The notes under the pieces are model-generated. The model did not search any database. It was not told where the DNA came from and saw only the letters and a list, made by a program, of their open reading frames with translations. Shown here piece by piece: positions 11,946 through 20,017 of a stretch of DNA of 64,000 nt. The position numbers and the translations under genes were made by a program. Each line of letters begins with the position of its first letter. The first letter of the stretch is position 1. The stretch is from Microbacterium sp. Leaf151 (lineage in GTDB: Bacteria; Actinomycetota; Actinomycetes; Actinomycetales; Microbacteriaceae): contig NZ_LMOR01000004.1 in NCBI RefSeq assembly GCF_001424225.1, positions 708,485-772,484 on the forward strand, written 5' to 3'.

Positions 11946-12870
11946 CACGACCCTCACCCACCCGCTCGTCAAGGGCGATGTCGGCCCCGGCTGCGCCAAG
12001 GTCGACCCGATCGTCGTAGCCGACGGCGTCACCCGGCAGTTCGGCGGGCTCAAGGCCGTCGATGTCGAGCACCTCGAGATCCCGCGTGGACAGATCACCG
12101 CTCTGATCGGCCCGAACGGTGCCGGCAAGACGACGTTGTTCAATCTGCTGACCGGCTTCGACAAGCCGAACACGGGTCGCTGGAGCTTCGAGGGGTCGAA
12201 CCTCGCCGGGGTACCCGCATTCAAGGTCTCGCGCAAGGGAATGGTGCGCACCTTCCAGCTCACCAAGTCGCTGGGGCGCCTCTCGGTCCTGCAGAACATG
12301 CTGCTCGGCGCCCGCGGGCAGAAGGGCGAGAACATCTTCCGCGCCCTGATCCCCTCGACCTGGCGCTCGCAGGAGCAGGCGAACACCGATCGGGCCGACG
12401 ACCTGCTGCGCCGGTTCAAATTGGATGCCAAGCGCGAGGACTTCGCCGCGTCGCTGTCGGGCGGCCAGCGCAAGCTCCTCGAGATGGCGCGTGCGCTGAT
12501 GAGCGACCCGAAGCTCGTCATGCTCGACGAGCCGATGGCCGGCGTGAACCCCGCGCTGACCCAGAGCCTCCTGGGCCACATCCTCAACCTCAAGAGCGAG
12601 GGGATGAGCGTCCTGTTCGTCGAGCACGACATGCACATGGTGCGCCACATCTCGGACTGGGTCATCGTCATGGCCGAGGGCCGCGTGGTGGCCGAGGGTC
12701 CGCCCGAGACCGTCATGACCGACCAGGCGGTGATCGACGCCTACCTGGGCGCGCACCACGACACCGATCTCGGCGACATGACCACGTCGCAGCTCGAGAC
12801 CATCCAGGCCGAGGCCGCCGCCGAGGCGGAGGCGGAGCTCATCGCCGACGAAAAGGACGGGAAGCTCTGA
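11938..12870 (+). CDS. livG: Branched-chain amino acid-type ABC ATPase (LivG)
   Basis: A 310-residue ABC ATPase. It carries Walker A GPNGAGKTT near residue 60, the LivG-type loop GMVRTFQLTKSLGRLSVLQNML, the signature SLSGGQRKLLEMARAL, Walker B LVMLDEPMAGVNP and the switch His in FVEHDM. The C-terminal 35 residues form an acidic, Ala/Glu-rich tail longer than in typical LivG. It overlaps livM by 8 bp and livF by 1 bp, so all three are translationally coupled. It powers uptake with LivF. Confidence 0.94.
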   Translation: MSDTTLTHPLVKGDVGPGCAKVDPIVVADGVTRQFGGLKAVDVEHLEIPRGQITALIGPNGAGKTTLFNLLTGFDKPNTGRWSFEGSNLAGVPAFKVSRKGMVRTFQLTKSLGRLSVLQNMLLGARGQKGENIFRALIPSTWRSQEQANTDRADDLLRRFKLDAKREDFAASLSGGQRKLLEMARALMSDPKLVMLDEPMAGVNPALTQSLLGHILNLKSEGMSVLFVEHDMHMVRHISDWVIVMAEGRVVAEGPPETVMTDQAVIDAYLGAHHDTDLGDMTTSQLETIQAEAAAEAEAELIADEKDGKL

Positions 12871-13652
12871 TGTCCGACACCTCGACCGCCACCCGCACCG
12901 CGGTGCTGCGCACCGACGACCTGGTCGCGGGGTACCTGCCCGGGGTCAACATCCTCAACGGCTGCACGGTGGACGCCTACCAGGGCGACCTGATCGGCAT
13001 CATCGGCCCGAACGGCGCCGGCAAGTCGACGCTGCTGAAAGCCATCTTCGGCCAGGTCAAGATCCGCAGCGGCTCCGTGCTGCTCAACGGGGAAGACATC
13101 ACCACGCTGAAAGCCGACAAGCTCGTCGGCAAGGGCGTCGGCATGGTCCCGCAGAACAACAACGTGTTCCCGAGCCTGTCGATCGAAGAGAACCTGCAAA
13201 TGGGGCTCTTCCAGCGTCCCAAGGCCTTCGCCGAGCGCTTCGAGTTCGTCAGCGGGCTGTTCCCCGAGTTGGCCAAGCGGCGCCGTCAACGCGCGGGGTC
13301 ACTGTCGGGCGGCGAGCGTCAGATGGTCGCCATGGGCCGCGCGCTCATGATGGACCCCTCGGTGCTGTTGCTCGACGAGCCGTCGGCCGGGCTCTCCCCC
13401 GTCCGCCAGGACGAGACGTTCCTGCGCGTGGCCGAGATCAACCGCGCGGGCGTGACTATCATCATGGTCGAGCAGAATGCGCGGCGATGCCTGCAGATCT
13501 GCCACCGCGCCTACGTGCTCGACCAGGGCAAGGACGCGTACACGGGAACCGGTCGGGAGCTTCTCACCGACCCCCGCGTCATCGAGCTGTACCTCGGCAC
13601 GCTGGCCGCCGACGAGGACGCCAAGCGCGATCACCCGCACCCCGAGGCCTGA
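12870..13652 (+). CDS. livF: Branched-chain amino acid-type ABC ATPase (LivF)
   Basis: A 260-residue ABC ATPase with Walker A GPNGAGKST, Q-loop region GMVPQNNNVFPSLSIEENL typical of LivF, signature SLSGGERQMVAMGRAL, Walker B VLLLDEPSAGLSP and switch His shifted to the MVEQNA form (Gln in place of His, as is common in LivF). It pairs with LivG. The start overlaps the livG stop (TGATG), and its stop overlaps the putative start of the following lipoprotein. Confidence 0.94.
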   Translation: MSDTSTATRTAVLRTDDLVAGYLPGVNILNGCTVDAYQGDLIGIIGPNGAGKSTLLKAIFGQVKIRSGSVLLNGEDITTLKADKLVGKGVGMVPQNNNVFPSLSIEENLQMGLFQRPKAFAERFEFVSGLFPELAKRRRQRAGSLSGGERQMVAMGRALMMDPSVLLLDEPSAGLSPVRQDETFLRVAEINRAGVTIIMVEQNARRCLQICHRAYVLDQGKDAYTGTGRELLTDPRVIELYLGTLAADEDAKRDHPHPEA

Positions 13653-14494
13653 TCGACCGTCGTCTGATCGCGAGTGCGGCGCTCACCCTGGTGGGCGTCG
13701 CACTCTCGGCATGTTCGGCCCCCTCGCCGCCCGGTCCGTCACTCGACGTCGTTCTCGTGCAGCAACGCGGCGACATCGTCGCCCAGCGGGTGCAGTTGCG
13801 GGTCACGAACACCTCCGCAACTCCGGTGACGGTGACCTCGGCGGGTCTCAGCTCGGCGGCTCTCGACGGTGTCGCCGGCGGCGAGACCGCGCGTCCGGTC
13901 ACGATCGGCTCGGGACGCACGACGGATCTCCCCATTCCCCTCCCCGGGATCCGCTGCTGGCGCGACGATGCCGCGGCTGAGGCTGTGCTGCACGTCGACT
14001 ACGGCGGCGGCGACCGCGACGCCACCGTGGCGGTGGACGACCGGCTGAGCGTGCTCTCGCGGCTCAGCGCGACGCAGTGCGACCGGGATGCGGTGGCATC
14101 CATCGCCCGCATCTCGGCGACGAGGGTGACCTCCACCGGCGACGGCTTCGCGAACCTGGTGCTGTCGATCGAGCCGAGCGGGGATGCCGCGGCCGGACGG
14201 CTCGAGATCGTCTCTCTGCGCGGCACTCCCCTGCTGCGTTTCGCCGGGGGCTCCGAGGCTCCGATCGGCCTGACGGTCGAGGGCGACGACGCACCGTCGG
14301 AGGCCGCTGTCGCCGTGACGCCGATCCGGTGCGACGCGCACGCCATCGCCGAGGACAAGGTGGGGACGCTGTTCGACCTCGTCGCGCGGGTGGACGGACG
14401 CGAGGTCGTCGTGCCCCTCGCCCGCTCGCAAGAGGTGGCCGGCGACCTCTTGGCCTTCACTGCGGCGACCTGCGGCCTGACACCGTCCGACTGA
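13649..14494 (+). CDS. Secreted lipoprotein of unknown function, non-canonical start
   Basis: About 281 residues. A basic n-region (DRRLIASAAL), hydrophobic core and lipobox LSAC place the lipidated Cys near residue 22. The rest is soluble and beta-rich, with the pattern LRVTNTSATPVTVTSAG suggesting an Ig-like domain; four further Cys are spaced through it. No ATG, GTG or TTG fits immediately upstream in frame; CTG 13649, overlapping the livF stop with GAGG at -5, is the best guess. A start at ATG 13487 would put 54 Arg/Pro-rich residues before the signal sequence, which is implausible. Coupled to the importer, so perhaps an accessory, but this is inference. Confidence 0.65.
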   Translation: MIDRRLIASAALTLVGVALSACSAPSPPGPSLDVVLVQQRGDIVAQRVQLRVTNTSATPVTVTSAGLSSAALDGVAGGETARPVTIGSGRTTDLPIPLPGIRCWRDDAAAEAVLHVDYGGGDRDATVAVDDRLSVLSRLSATQCDRDAVASIARISATRVTSTGDGFANLVLSIEPSGDAAAGRLEIVSLRGTPLLRFAGGSEAPIGLTVEGDDAPSEAAVAVTPIRCDAHAIAEDKVGTLFDLVARVDGREVVVPLARSQEVAGDLLAFTAATCGLTPSD

Positions 14495-14608
14495 CAGGCG
14501 CGAGCGGCCGGGACCGCACCGCCGCGGTCGGGTCCGGATGGAGGACGCCGCGCTGACGGGGCCGGCCCGCGTTGCCGGGGCCGATTCGACGAGGCCGAGC
14601 CGCACCGC

Positions 14609-14692
14609 CGACACCGCCGCCAGCGCCCGCGCCCGCACCAATGCCAGCACCAGCGCCCTCCCCCGCACCAGCGCCAGCGCGCCGCCAAGAGG
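14609..14692. repeat. CCAGCGCC/GCACCA-rich low-complexity tract
   Basis: Irregular repeats of GCNCCAGCNCC-like words lie between the lipoprotein stop and the terminator. In one frame this reads as Pro-Ala repeats, but no ribosome binding site or start supports translation and the tract is short. The rest of 14495-14746 shows no gene. Confidence 0.5.
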
Positions 14693-14746
14693 CGGACCGG
14701 GTGCGTGCCCGCGGCGACGACCCTGATGACCCACCCGCGAACGGGA

Positions 14747-14779
14747 AAGGGCCCGGATGCCGATGGCATCCGGGCCCTT
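14747..14779. terminator. Bidirectional terminator between the lipoprotein and livK
   Basis: A perfect 15-bp stem with GAT loop (14747-14761 with 14765-14779). It lies between convergent genes: 252 nt past the lipoprotein stop and 13 nt past the livK stop. Its core is GGATGCC/GGCATCC, as in several other terminators here. Confidence 0.85.
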
Positions 14780-14791
14780 CGCGGACTCAGG

Positions 14792-16078
14792 TCACTCGTT
14801 GAGCGAGCCGAACTCCGTGTTCAGCAGGGTGTACTTGTTGTCGGCACCGTACTGGTAGATGCCGATGTACGCCTCGGTCGGGTCACCGTTCTCGTCGAAG
14901 GTGATCGGGCCGGAGACACCGTCGTAGTCGATGTCGGTGCCCTCGTTGACCAGCGCGAGGCAGTCGGCGAAGGTGGTGCACTTCTCGCCACCCTCGGAGA
15001 CCGACTGGAGGTTGTCGCGGATGGCGGTGCCCGAGTCGTCCTTGGCCTGCGCCGCGGCGAGAGCTGCGACGATGACGGCGTCGTAGGACTCCGGTGCGTA
15101 GCTGAAGTCGGTCAGCGCGGGGTCGACCGTCAGCAGCTTCTGCTGGAAGGTCGTGTCGGCCGGGTTGCCGGGCAGCGTGCCCTTGGCGCCCTGCAGGGTG
15201 CCGGCGGGGAACTCGTACGAGTTCGACAGGTTGCCGTCGACGAAGTAGACCTGCGCCGCCGGGTAGCCCTGCGTGCTGACGAGCTGCGGGATGATCGACG
15301 ACGTCTCTTCGAACGCGATGACCGCGACGGCGTCGGGCTCAGCCGCGAGCAGCTCGTCGACCTGCGACGTGAAGACCGTGTCACCCGGGTTGTACGGAAC
15401 CGCGACGGAGACCTCGCCACCGGCGGCCTCGATGGCCGTCGTCGCGTTGTCCTTCAGGCCGATGCCGTACGGGTCGTTGATGTAGATGATGCCGACGTTC
15501 GCGGCACCGTCACCCGTCATCAGGTTGCCGAGCACGCGGCCCTGCAGCACGTCGGACGGGGCGGTACGCCAGTAGTACCCGCCGTCGGCGTAGGTGGTGA
15601 AGTCGGGCGACGTGTTGGCCGGAGAGATCTGGACGACACCGGCGTTGACGAGCTGGTCGACGAACGTGAACGACACACCCGACGAGGCGGCACCGATGAC
15701 GACGTCGGCACCGGCGTCGACGAGCTCGGTCGCCGACTGCGTGGCGATGTCGGTGGTGGTGTCACCCGAGTCGCGCTCGGTGAGCTCGACCGAGAACGGG
15801 AACGCGTCGCCCGCGGCCTCGATGTCTTGCACGGCGGCTTTGACACCGGCGACCTCGGGCGGGCCGAGGAAGGCGAGGTTGCCCGTGGCGGGAAGGATCG
15901 TGCCGACGTGGAAGACGCTGTCTGCCGTCGAGGTGCCGCCAACGGCGCTGCTGGGTGCATCGCTGGGCTCGGCTCCGCCGCCGCCGCCGGCACAACCGGC
16001 GAGGACGAGCGCGCTGGCGCCGACCAGGGCGATACCGCCGAGGACTCGGGCGCTGCGCGTGCGCGGGAAGACGTTCAT
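14792..16078 (-). CDS. livK: ABC transporter substrate-binding lipoprotein (LivJ/LivK type)
   Basis: A 428-residue extracytoplasmic binding protein of type I periplasmic-binding fold. The signal peptide ends in lipobox LAGC with Cys29, followed by a Gly-rich linker; the mature protein begins FHVGTILPATGNLAFLGPPE, the LivK family pattern. Further landmarks are GAASSGVS, ISPANTSPDF and the second-lobe NDPYGIGLKDNA. It delivers substrate to the LivHMGF complex encoded convergently. The ATG at 16078 has an AAGGAGC site upstream. It is not in the permease operon, but both promoters carry a TTCGYTAACGA box at similar distance. Substrate not assignable. Confidence 0.92.
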   Translation of the reverse strand: MNVFPRTRSARVLGGIALVGASALVLAGCAGGGGGAEPSDAPSSAVGGTSTADSVFHVGTILPATGNLAFLGPPEVAGVKAAVQDIEAAGDAFPFSVELTERDSGDTTTDIATQSATELVDAGADVVIGAASSGVSFTFVDQLVNAGVVQISPANTSPDFTTYADGGYYWRTAPSDVLQGRVLGNLMTGDGAANVGIIYINDPYGIGLKDNATTAIEAAGGEVSVAVPYNPGDTVFTSQVDELLAAEPDAVAVIAFEETSSIIPQLVSTQGYPAAQVYFVDGNLSNSYEFPAGTLQGAKGTLPGNPADTTFQQKLLTVDPALTDFSYAPESYDAVIVAALAAAQAKDDSGTAIRDNLQSVSEGGEKCTTFADCLALVNEGTDIDYDGVSGPITFDENGDPTEAYIGIYQYGADNKYTLLNTEFGSLNE

Positions 16079-16171
16079 AGTGCTCCTTGCTGTGGATGAA
16101 CGCGGGGGGAGACCCATGGGGTCACCTGATTCCCCCAACCTAATCGGATGCACGTTTTCCGCATGTTGCCG

Positions 16172-16183
16172 TTCGTTAACGAT
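16172..16183. promoter_or_regulatory. TTCGTTAACGAT box upstream of livK
   Basis: TCGTTAACGA (16173-16182) is a perfect 10-bp palindrome about 94 bp upstream of the livK start. A one-mismatch copy lies 97 bp upstream of livH. Matching sequence, distance and function suggest a common regulator; it is only a candidate. Confidence 0.4.
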
Positions 16184-16273
16184 GTGCGTCCCGGCGGTCA
16201 CGGGCGCATAACGGTCGGCGGCGCACCGACGAGAACGGACGGATTCAGCCGGTAAACGCAGGAATGACGCGGC

Positions 16274-17215
16274 TCATACCGGCTCGGCGACATCGGCCAC
16301 TACGCGACGGTGACGCCGCGACGCCACGATCGAATCGGCGCTCAAGAGCACCAGCGCCAGCCAGACCAGGGCGAAGCCGAGCCAGCGCTCGAGGGTCATC
16401 GGCTCGTGGAGCACCCAGACACCGATGACGAACTGGATGACGGGCGCCACGAACTGCAGCAGCCCGATCACCGTCAGCGGCACCCGCCGGGCGCCCGACG
16501 CGAACAGCAGCAGCGGAATGGCCGTCACGACGCCGGCCGACAGGAGGAGCACCGTGTGGAGCACTCCCACGGTGCCCAGCGTGATCCCCGAGAGGTTCGC
16601 GACGAACACCAGCTGGATCGCTGCGACCGGCAGGAGCCACAGCGACTCGAGGGTCAGACCGCTCACGGCATCCACCGACGGGCCGATCTGCTTCTTCACC
16701 AGACCGTAGAACCCGAACGAGAACGCCAGCGTCAGGGCGATCCACGGGAAGGAGCCGTAGCCGACGACGATGACGACGACCGCGACGACCGCGATGCCCA
16801 CCGCGATCCACGGGAGGACGCGCAGTCGCTCGCGCAGCACGATGACACCGAGCAGGACCGTGACGATCGGGTTGGCGAAGTACCCGAGGCTCGTCTCGAT
16901 GACGCGATCGGTCAACGCCCCGATCAGATACGTCTGCCAGTTGACGTAGATGAGCACGCCCGCGAGGGCGGTGAGCGCCATCAAGCGCGGTTGCCGCACG
17001 ATCGCCAGGAACGGCCGCCACACGCGCAGCACGGTGAGCAGCAGGAGACAGAAGCCGAAGGCCAGGATGATGCGCCACGCCACGACCTCGAACGGATTGG
17101 TCGGCTTGAGCTGCAGGAAGTAGATCGGCAGGACGCCCCAAAGCAAGTAAGCACTCAGCGCGTACAGCGCGCCGCGGGTGCTCCCGCCGGCGGGGGCGGG
17201 AGGGGCGGCGGTCAC
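16274..17215 (-). CDS. rarD: EamA family transporter, RarD type
   Basis: A 313-residue membrane protein with ten hydrophobic segments in two EamA repeats. The N-terminus GALYALSAYLLWGVLPIYF and the segment YVNWQTYLIGALTDRVIETSLGYFANP... (the RarD-specific loop, positions about 100-130) identify the RarD branch of drug/metabolite exporters. RarD was first noticed through chloramphenicol resistance; the physiological substrate is unknown. The gene stands alone, downstream of groES but separated from it by a strong terminator, with its start inside 5 bp of a GAGGAAGTGACC stretch. Confidence 0.88.
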   Translation of the reverse strand: MTAAPPAPAGGSTRGALYALSAYLLWGVLPIYFLQLKPTNPFEVVAWRIILAFGFCLLLLTVLRVWRPFLAIVRQPRLMALTALAGVLIYVNWQTYLIGALTDRVIETSLGYFANPIVTVLLGVIVLRERLRVLPWIAVGIAVVAVVVIVVGYGSFPWIALTLAFSFGFYGLVKKQIGPSVDAVSGLTLESLWLLPVAAIQLVFVANLSGITLGTVGVLHTVLLLSAGVVTAIPLLLFASGARRVPLTVIGLLQFVAPVIQFVIGVWVLHEPMTLERWLGFALVWLALVLLSADSIVASRRHRRVVADVAEPV

Positions 17216-17316
17216 TTCCTCAGCCTATGCGCGGCGTCGAGGCGGGGGCCGCCGTCGAGCCCCGCTTTCCTGCCATCCCCGCAGGCGAACGCCGAGCTGT
17301 GCGGGCCGATCGAACG

Positions 17317-17354
17317 ACGAAGACCCCGGATGCCGTGGCATCCGGGGTCTTCGT
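17317..17354 (-). terminator. Terminator after groES
   Basis: An 18-bp perfect stem (17317-17334 with 17337-17354) leaves a 2-nt tip, so in practice the loop is larger. It begins 13 nt past the groES stop on the minus strand and has the GGATGCC/GGCATCC core. It means groES is transcribed alone. Confidence 0.85.
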
Positions 17355-17367
17355 TGACGTCACGCGC

Positions 17368-17664
17368 TCAGCGGACGACGACCGCCAGGACGTCGCGAGC
17401 CGAGAGCACCAGGTACTCGTCGGCGCCGAACTTGACCTCGGTGCCGCCGTACTTGCTGTAGAGCACGCGGTCACCGACGGCGACGTCGAGGGGGACACGG
17501 TTGCCGTTGTCGTCGATGCGGCCGGGGCCGACGGCGACGACTTCGCCCTCCTGCGGCTTCTCTTTGGCGGTATCGGGGATGACGAGACCACTCGCGGTGG
17601 TCTGCTCAGCCTCGACCTGCTTGATGACGATCCGGTCCTCGAGCGGCTTGATGGAAACCGACAC
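17368..17664 (-). CDS. groES: Co-chaperonin GroES
   Basis: The 98-residue protein forms the heptameric lid of the GroEL chamber. It shows the GroES start [24 protein letters not shown] with the mobile loop around residues 18-32 ([16 protein letters not shown]), the [10 protein letters not shown] turn and [12 protein letters not shown]. Length is standard. No groEL follows: the transcript stops at 17354, so the chaperonin gene must be elsewhere. Two CIRCE elements upstream indicate HrcA repression. Confidence 0.97.
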   Translation of the reverse strand: MSVSIKPLEDRIVIKQVEAEQTTASGLVIPDTAKEKPQEGEVVAVGPGRIDDNGNRVPLDVAVGDRVLYSKYGGTEVKFGADEYLVLSARDVLAVVVR

Positions 17665-17695
17665 GGTCTACCTCTTTCTCGTTACAGAAGACTTG

Positions 17696-17722
17696 TCAGC
17701 ACTCACGCGGGGAGAGTGCTAA
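17696..17722. promoter_or_regulatory. CIRCE element 1 (HrcA operator)
   Basis: TCAGCACTC, a 9-nt spacer and GAGTGCTAA match the CIRCE consensus TTAGCACTC-N9-GAGTGCTAA except at one base. It lies 32-58 bp upstream of the groES start, so HrcA would block initiation. Confidence 0.92.
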
Positions 17723-17740
17723 CCAGAGTCTAGAGAAGGG

Positions 17741-17767
17741 TTGGCACTCGTGCAATGCGAGTGCCAA
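17741..17767. promoter_or_regulatory. CIRCE element 2 (HrcA operator)
   Basis: TTGGCACTC, a 9-nt spacer and GAGTGCCAA form a perfect inverted repeat, a paired change from the CIRCE consensus (A to G and T to C). Two operators 45 bp apart suggest tight repression of groES. It is also about 300 bp upstream of the divergent hsp70-like gene. Confidence 0.88.
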
Positions 17768-17854
17768 CGTGTCGCCGATTGGGGCGTTCGAGACGCGAGA
17801 CGATCTGATCGGCCCCAACGCGGAGACTGCGGCGAGCGTGCGCCGGAGCGGCGC

Positions 17855-17932
17855 GAAGTATTGCACCTTTACGCCATGAGTCATACCCATCTCACCTGCC
17901 CTTTCATCCTGTTTACGGGTGTGCAACACTTC
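17855..17932. promoter_or_regulatory. Inverted repeat upstream of the hsp70-like gene
   Basis: GAAGTATTGCAC (17855-17866) and GTGCAACACTTC (17921-17932) are inverted copies matching at 11 of 12 positions, 54 nt apart, and each has a TTTAC/GTTTAC word beside it. The pair lies 130-210 bp upstream of ATG 18063. It could bind a dimeric regulator at two sites. The remaining gap 17768-18062 has no gene; CCCCCGGGGGG lies just before the start. Confidence 0.4.
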
Positions 17933-18062
17933 AGGCACAGCGTCGACACATGCAGGGGGCATGGGTCGGTGGAACACAAGCGGGCTCGTCGTCGAGCTCG
18001 GAGAGTCGGGGGATTCAGGGGTGCCATGCGGCGCTTCTGTGCGCCCCCGGGGGGTCGAACAC

Positions 18063-19991
18063 ATGGCTACGCCGTACTTCTTGGCGATCGATGTCGGGAC
18101 GAGCAGGACTGCGGCAGCGACTGCGCGCTCCGCGCCGGACGGGGCGCTGCTGGCAGCATCGCTGCCGCTAGGGCGCAACGCCGACAGCACTCCGACGACC
18201 GTCTTCGTCTCGGACAGCGGACTGCTGTTCGGTGACGCCGCGGAGCGTCGGGGCACTGCCCAGCCGGAGCGTCTGGTGCGCGAGTTCAAGCGCCGTATCG
18301 GCGATGACGTGCCCATCGTGGCCGGAGACCGGCGCTTCTCGCCGCAGGACCTCTACGCCCTCGTCGTGGGGTGGGTGATCGGCACCGCGGTCGAGCGTGA
18401 AGGACAGCACCCCGCCGGCATCGCCGTCTCGGTCCCCGTCACCTGGGGCGAGTACCGCACGCAACTGGTGCGCGACGCCATCGGCCGCCTCGGCTGGAGC
18501 GACGTGCAGGTCATCACCGAGCCCGAGGCCGCCGCACGCCACTACGAATCGACGCACCCCCTCGACAGCGGCCGCGCGCTGGCGGTCTACGACTTCGGCG
18601 GCGGCACCTTCGACACCGTCATCCTCCAGAAGATGCCCGACGGCACCGTTGACTTCGTCGGCAGCCCCATCGGAATCCCCGACCTGGGCGGCGCCGACTT
18701 CGACGACATCGTGCTGCGTCACACCGTCCGTGCCGCCGGCATCCCGGCATCCGCCCTCGCGGGCGTGGAGTCCGATGCGGGCCTCCGCATGGCGCTGGCG
18801 TCGCTCCGACGCGAGTGCGTCGACGCCAAGGAATCGCTGTCGTTCGACGGGGAGGCCGTCGTGCCGGTGCTCATCGGCGACGGGCACGGCGCCGTCCGTC
18901 TGACCCGCGCCGAGTTCGAGGACATGATCGAACCCGAGATCGAGCGCACCGTCGAGGTGCTCGAGATCGCGCTGGAGCAGTCCGGGCTGACCGCCGACGA
19001 CCTCGACGCGATCCTGCTCACGGGCGGTACCTCCCGCATCCCCCGCGTGGCGCAACTGCTTTCGGAGCGCTTCGACCGCCCCATCGCCGTCGACGCCGAC
19101 CCCAAGGCGATCATCGCCCTCGGCGCCGCCCGTACGGCCGCGGGCGGGGGTCTGCATTCCGTCGCGATCGCGATCGCGGACGTCGATGACGACGACGTCC
19201 CGGAAGACGACGATCTCGATGACGCGTCCGCGGAAGACGGCTTCACCGCCGATCGGACCGGGAAGCGTGCTCCGTGGTTCCGTCGCGTTCCCGCCACGGC
19301 GTACGTCGCGGCGGGAGTGGCCGTTCTGACCGTGACCGTGGGCGTCGTGAGCGTGCCCGCCCTGGGCGTCGGCATCCTCGCGCGCACGGGGATGGCCGTC
19401 ACCTCCCAGCCCCTCGCCGCCGATCTCGAGGTGCGGCTTTTCGATCCCCTCGACACGCCCTCGTCGCCCCCGCCGAGCATCGCGGCCCCCGCGGTGCAGC
19501 CCGTCGCCGACCAGCCCGCCGCATCGCAGGAGGCTGCCGCCCCCGAGGAGACCCGGGCGACGAACCGTACCGAGGAGCGTCAGCGCACCCCCCAGCGACT
19601 GACACCCCAGGCCGCCGAGCAGCGCAGCCCCTCCGCGGCGCCACCCGCACAGCAGCAGGCCTCGGGCGGTGGTGGCGGCGGGGGCGGTAACCCCGCCCCG
19701 GCCACCGAGCCCTCGTCGTCGGCGCCGTCGGAGCCGTCGACCGGAACCCCGTCGACCGACCCGACGACGACCGCCCCCTCGCCCTCCGACCCGGCCCCCA
19801 CCACCTCGCCGACCGATACGCCGGTCACCGAGACTCCGGTCACCGACCCGCCCGCCACCGAGGAGCCGGCTCCGTCTCCGTCGACGGAGAACCCGCCGCC
19901 GACCGAGACCACGCCGCCGTCGGAGCAACCGGCCGAGACGAGTTCTCCGGCCCCCGAGACGCCGCCCGCCTCCGCCGAGCCCACGCCCTGA
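18063..19991 (+). CDS. Hsp70-like protein with transmembrane anchor and Pro/Ser/Thr-rich tail
   Basis: A 642-residue protein. Residues 1-370 are an actin/Hsp70 ATPase domain: phosphate-1 loop DVGTSRTA at Asp10, phosphate-2 loop YDFGGGTFD at 176-184 and adenosine loop LLTGGTSRIP near 318. There is no recognisable Hsp70 substrate-binding domain. Instead an acidic linker leads to a transmembrane helix (about 412-440) and a tail from about 460 rich in Pro, Ser, Thr and Gly, presumably outside the cell. Not a canonical DnaK. It heads the hsp70-luxR-iniB-like run, 26 bp before luxR. A role in sensing or assembling the IniB-like surface proteins is inferred. ATG 18063 has a GGGGGG stretch upstream. 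Confidence 0.85.
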   Translation: MATPYFLAIDVGTSRTAAATARSAPDGALLAASLPLGRNADSTPTTVFVSDSGLLFGDAAERRGTAQPERLVREFKRRIGDDVPIVAGDRRFSPQDLYALVVGWVIGTAVEREGQHPAGIAVSVPVTWGEYRTQLVRDAIGRLGWSDVQVITEPEAAARHYESTHPLDSGRALAVYDFGGGTFDTVILQKMPDGTVDFVGSPIGIPDLGGADFDDIVLRHTVRAAGIPASALAGVESDAGLRMALASLRRECVDAKESLSFDGEAVVPVLIGDGHGAVRLTRAEFEDMIEPEIERTVEVLEIALEQSGLTADDLDAILLTGGTSRIPRVAQLLSERFDRPIAVDADPKAIIALGAARTAAGGGLHSVAIAIADVDDDDVPEDDDLDDASAEDGFTADRTGKRAPWFRRVPATAYVAAGVAVLTVTVGVVSVPALGVGILARTGMAVTSQPLAADLEVRLFDPLDTPSSPPPSIAAPAVQPVADQPAASQEAAAPEETRATNRTEERQRTPQRLTPQAAEQRSPSAAPPAQQQASGGGGGGGGNPAPATEPSSSAPSEPSTGTPSTDPTTTAPSPSDPAPTTSPTDTPVTETPVTDPPATEEPAPSPSTENPPPTETTPPSEQPAETSSPAPETPPASAEPTP

Positions 19992-20017
19992 CGCGCGTCG
20001 TCGGAAGATCACCACCG

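Noticed and set aside
14572..14802. A Pro-Ala-repeat reading frame after the liv lipoprotein
   Set aside because: No start signal, and it runs through the terminator; better explained as a low-complexity tract.
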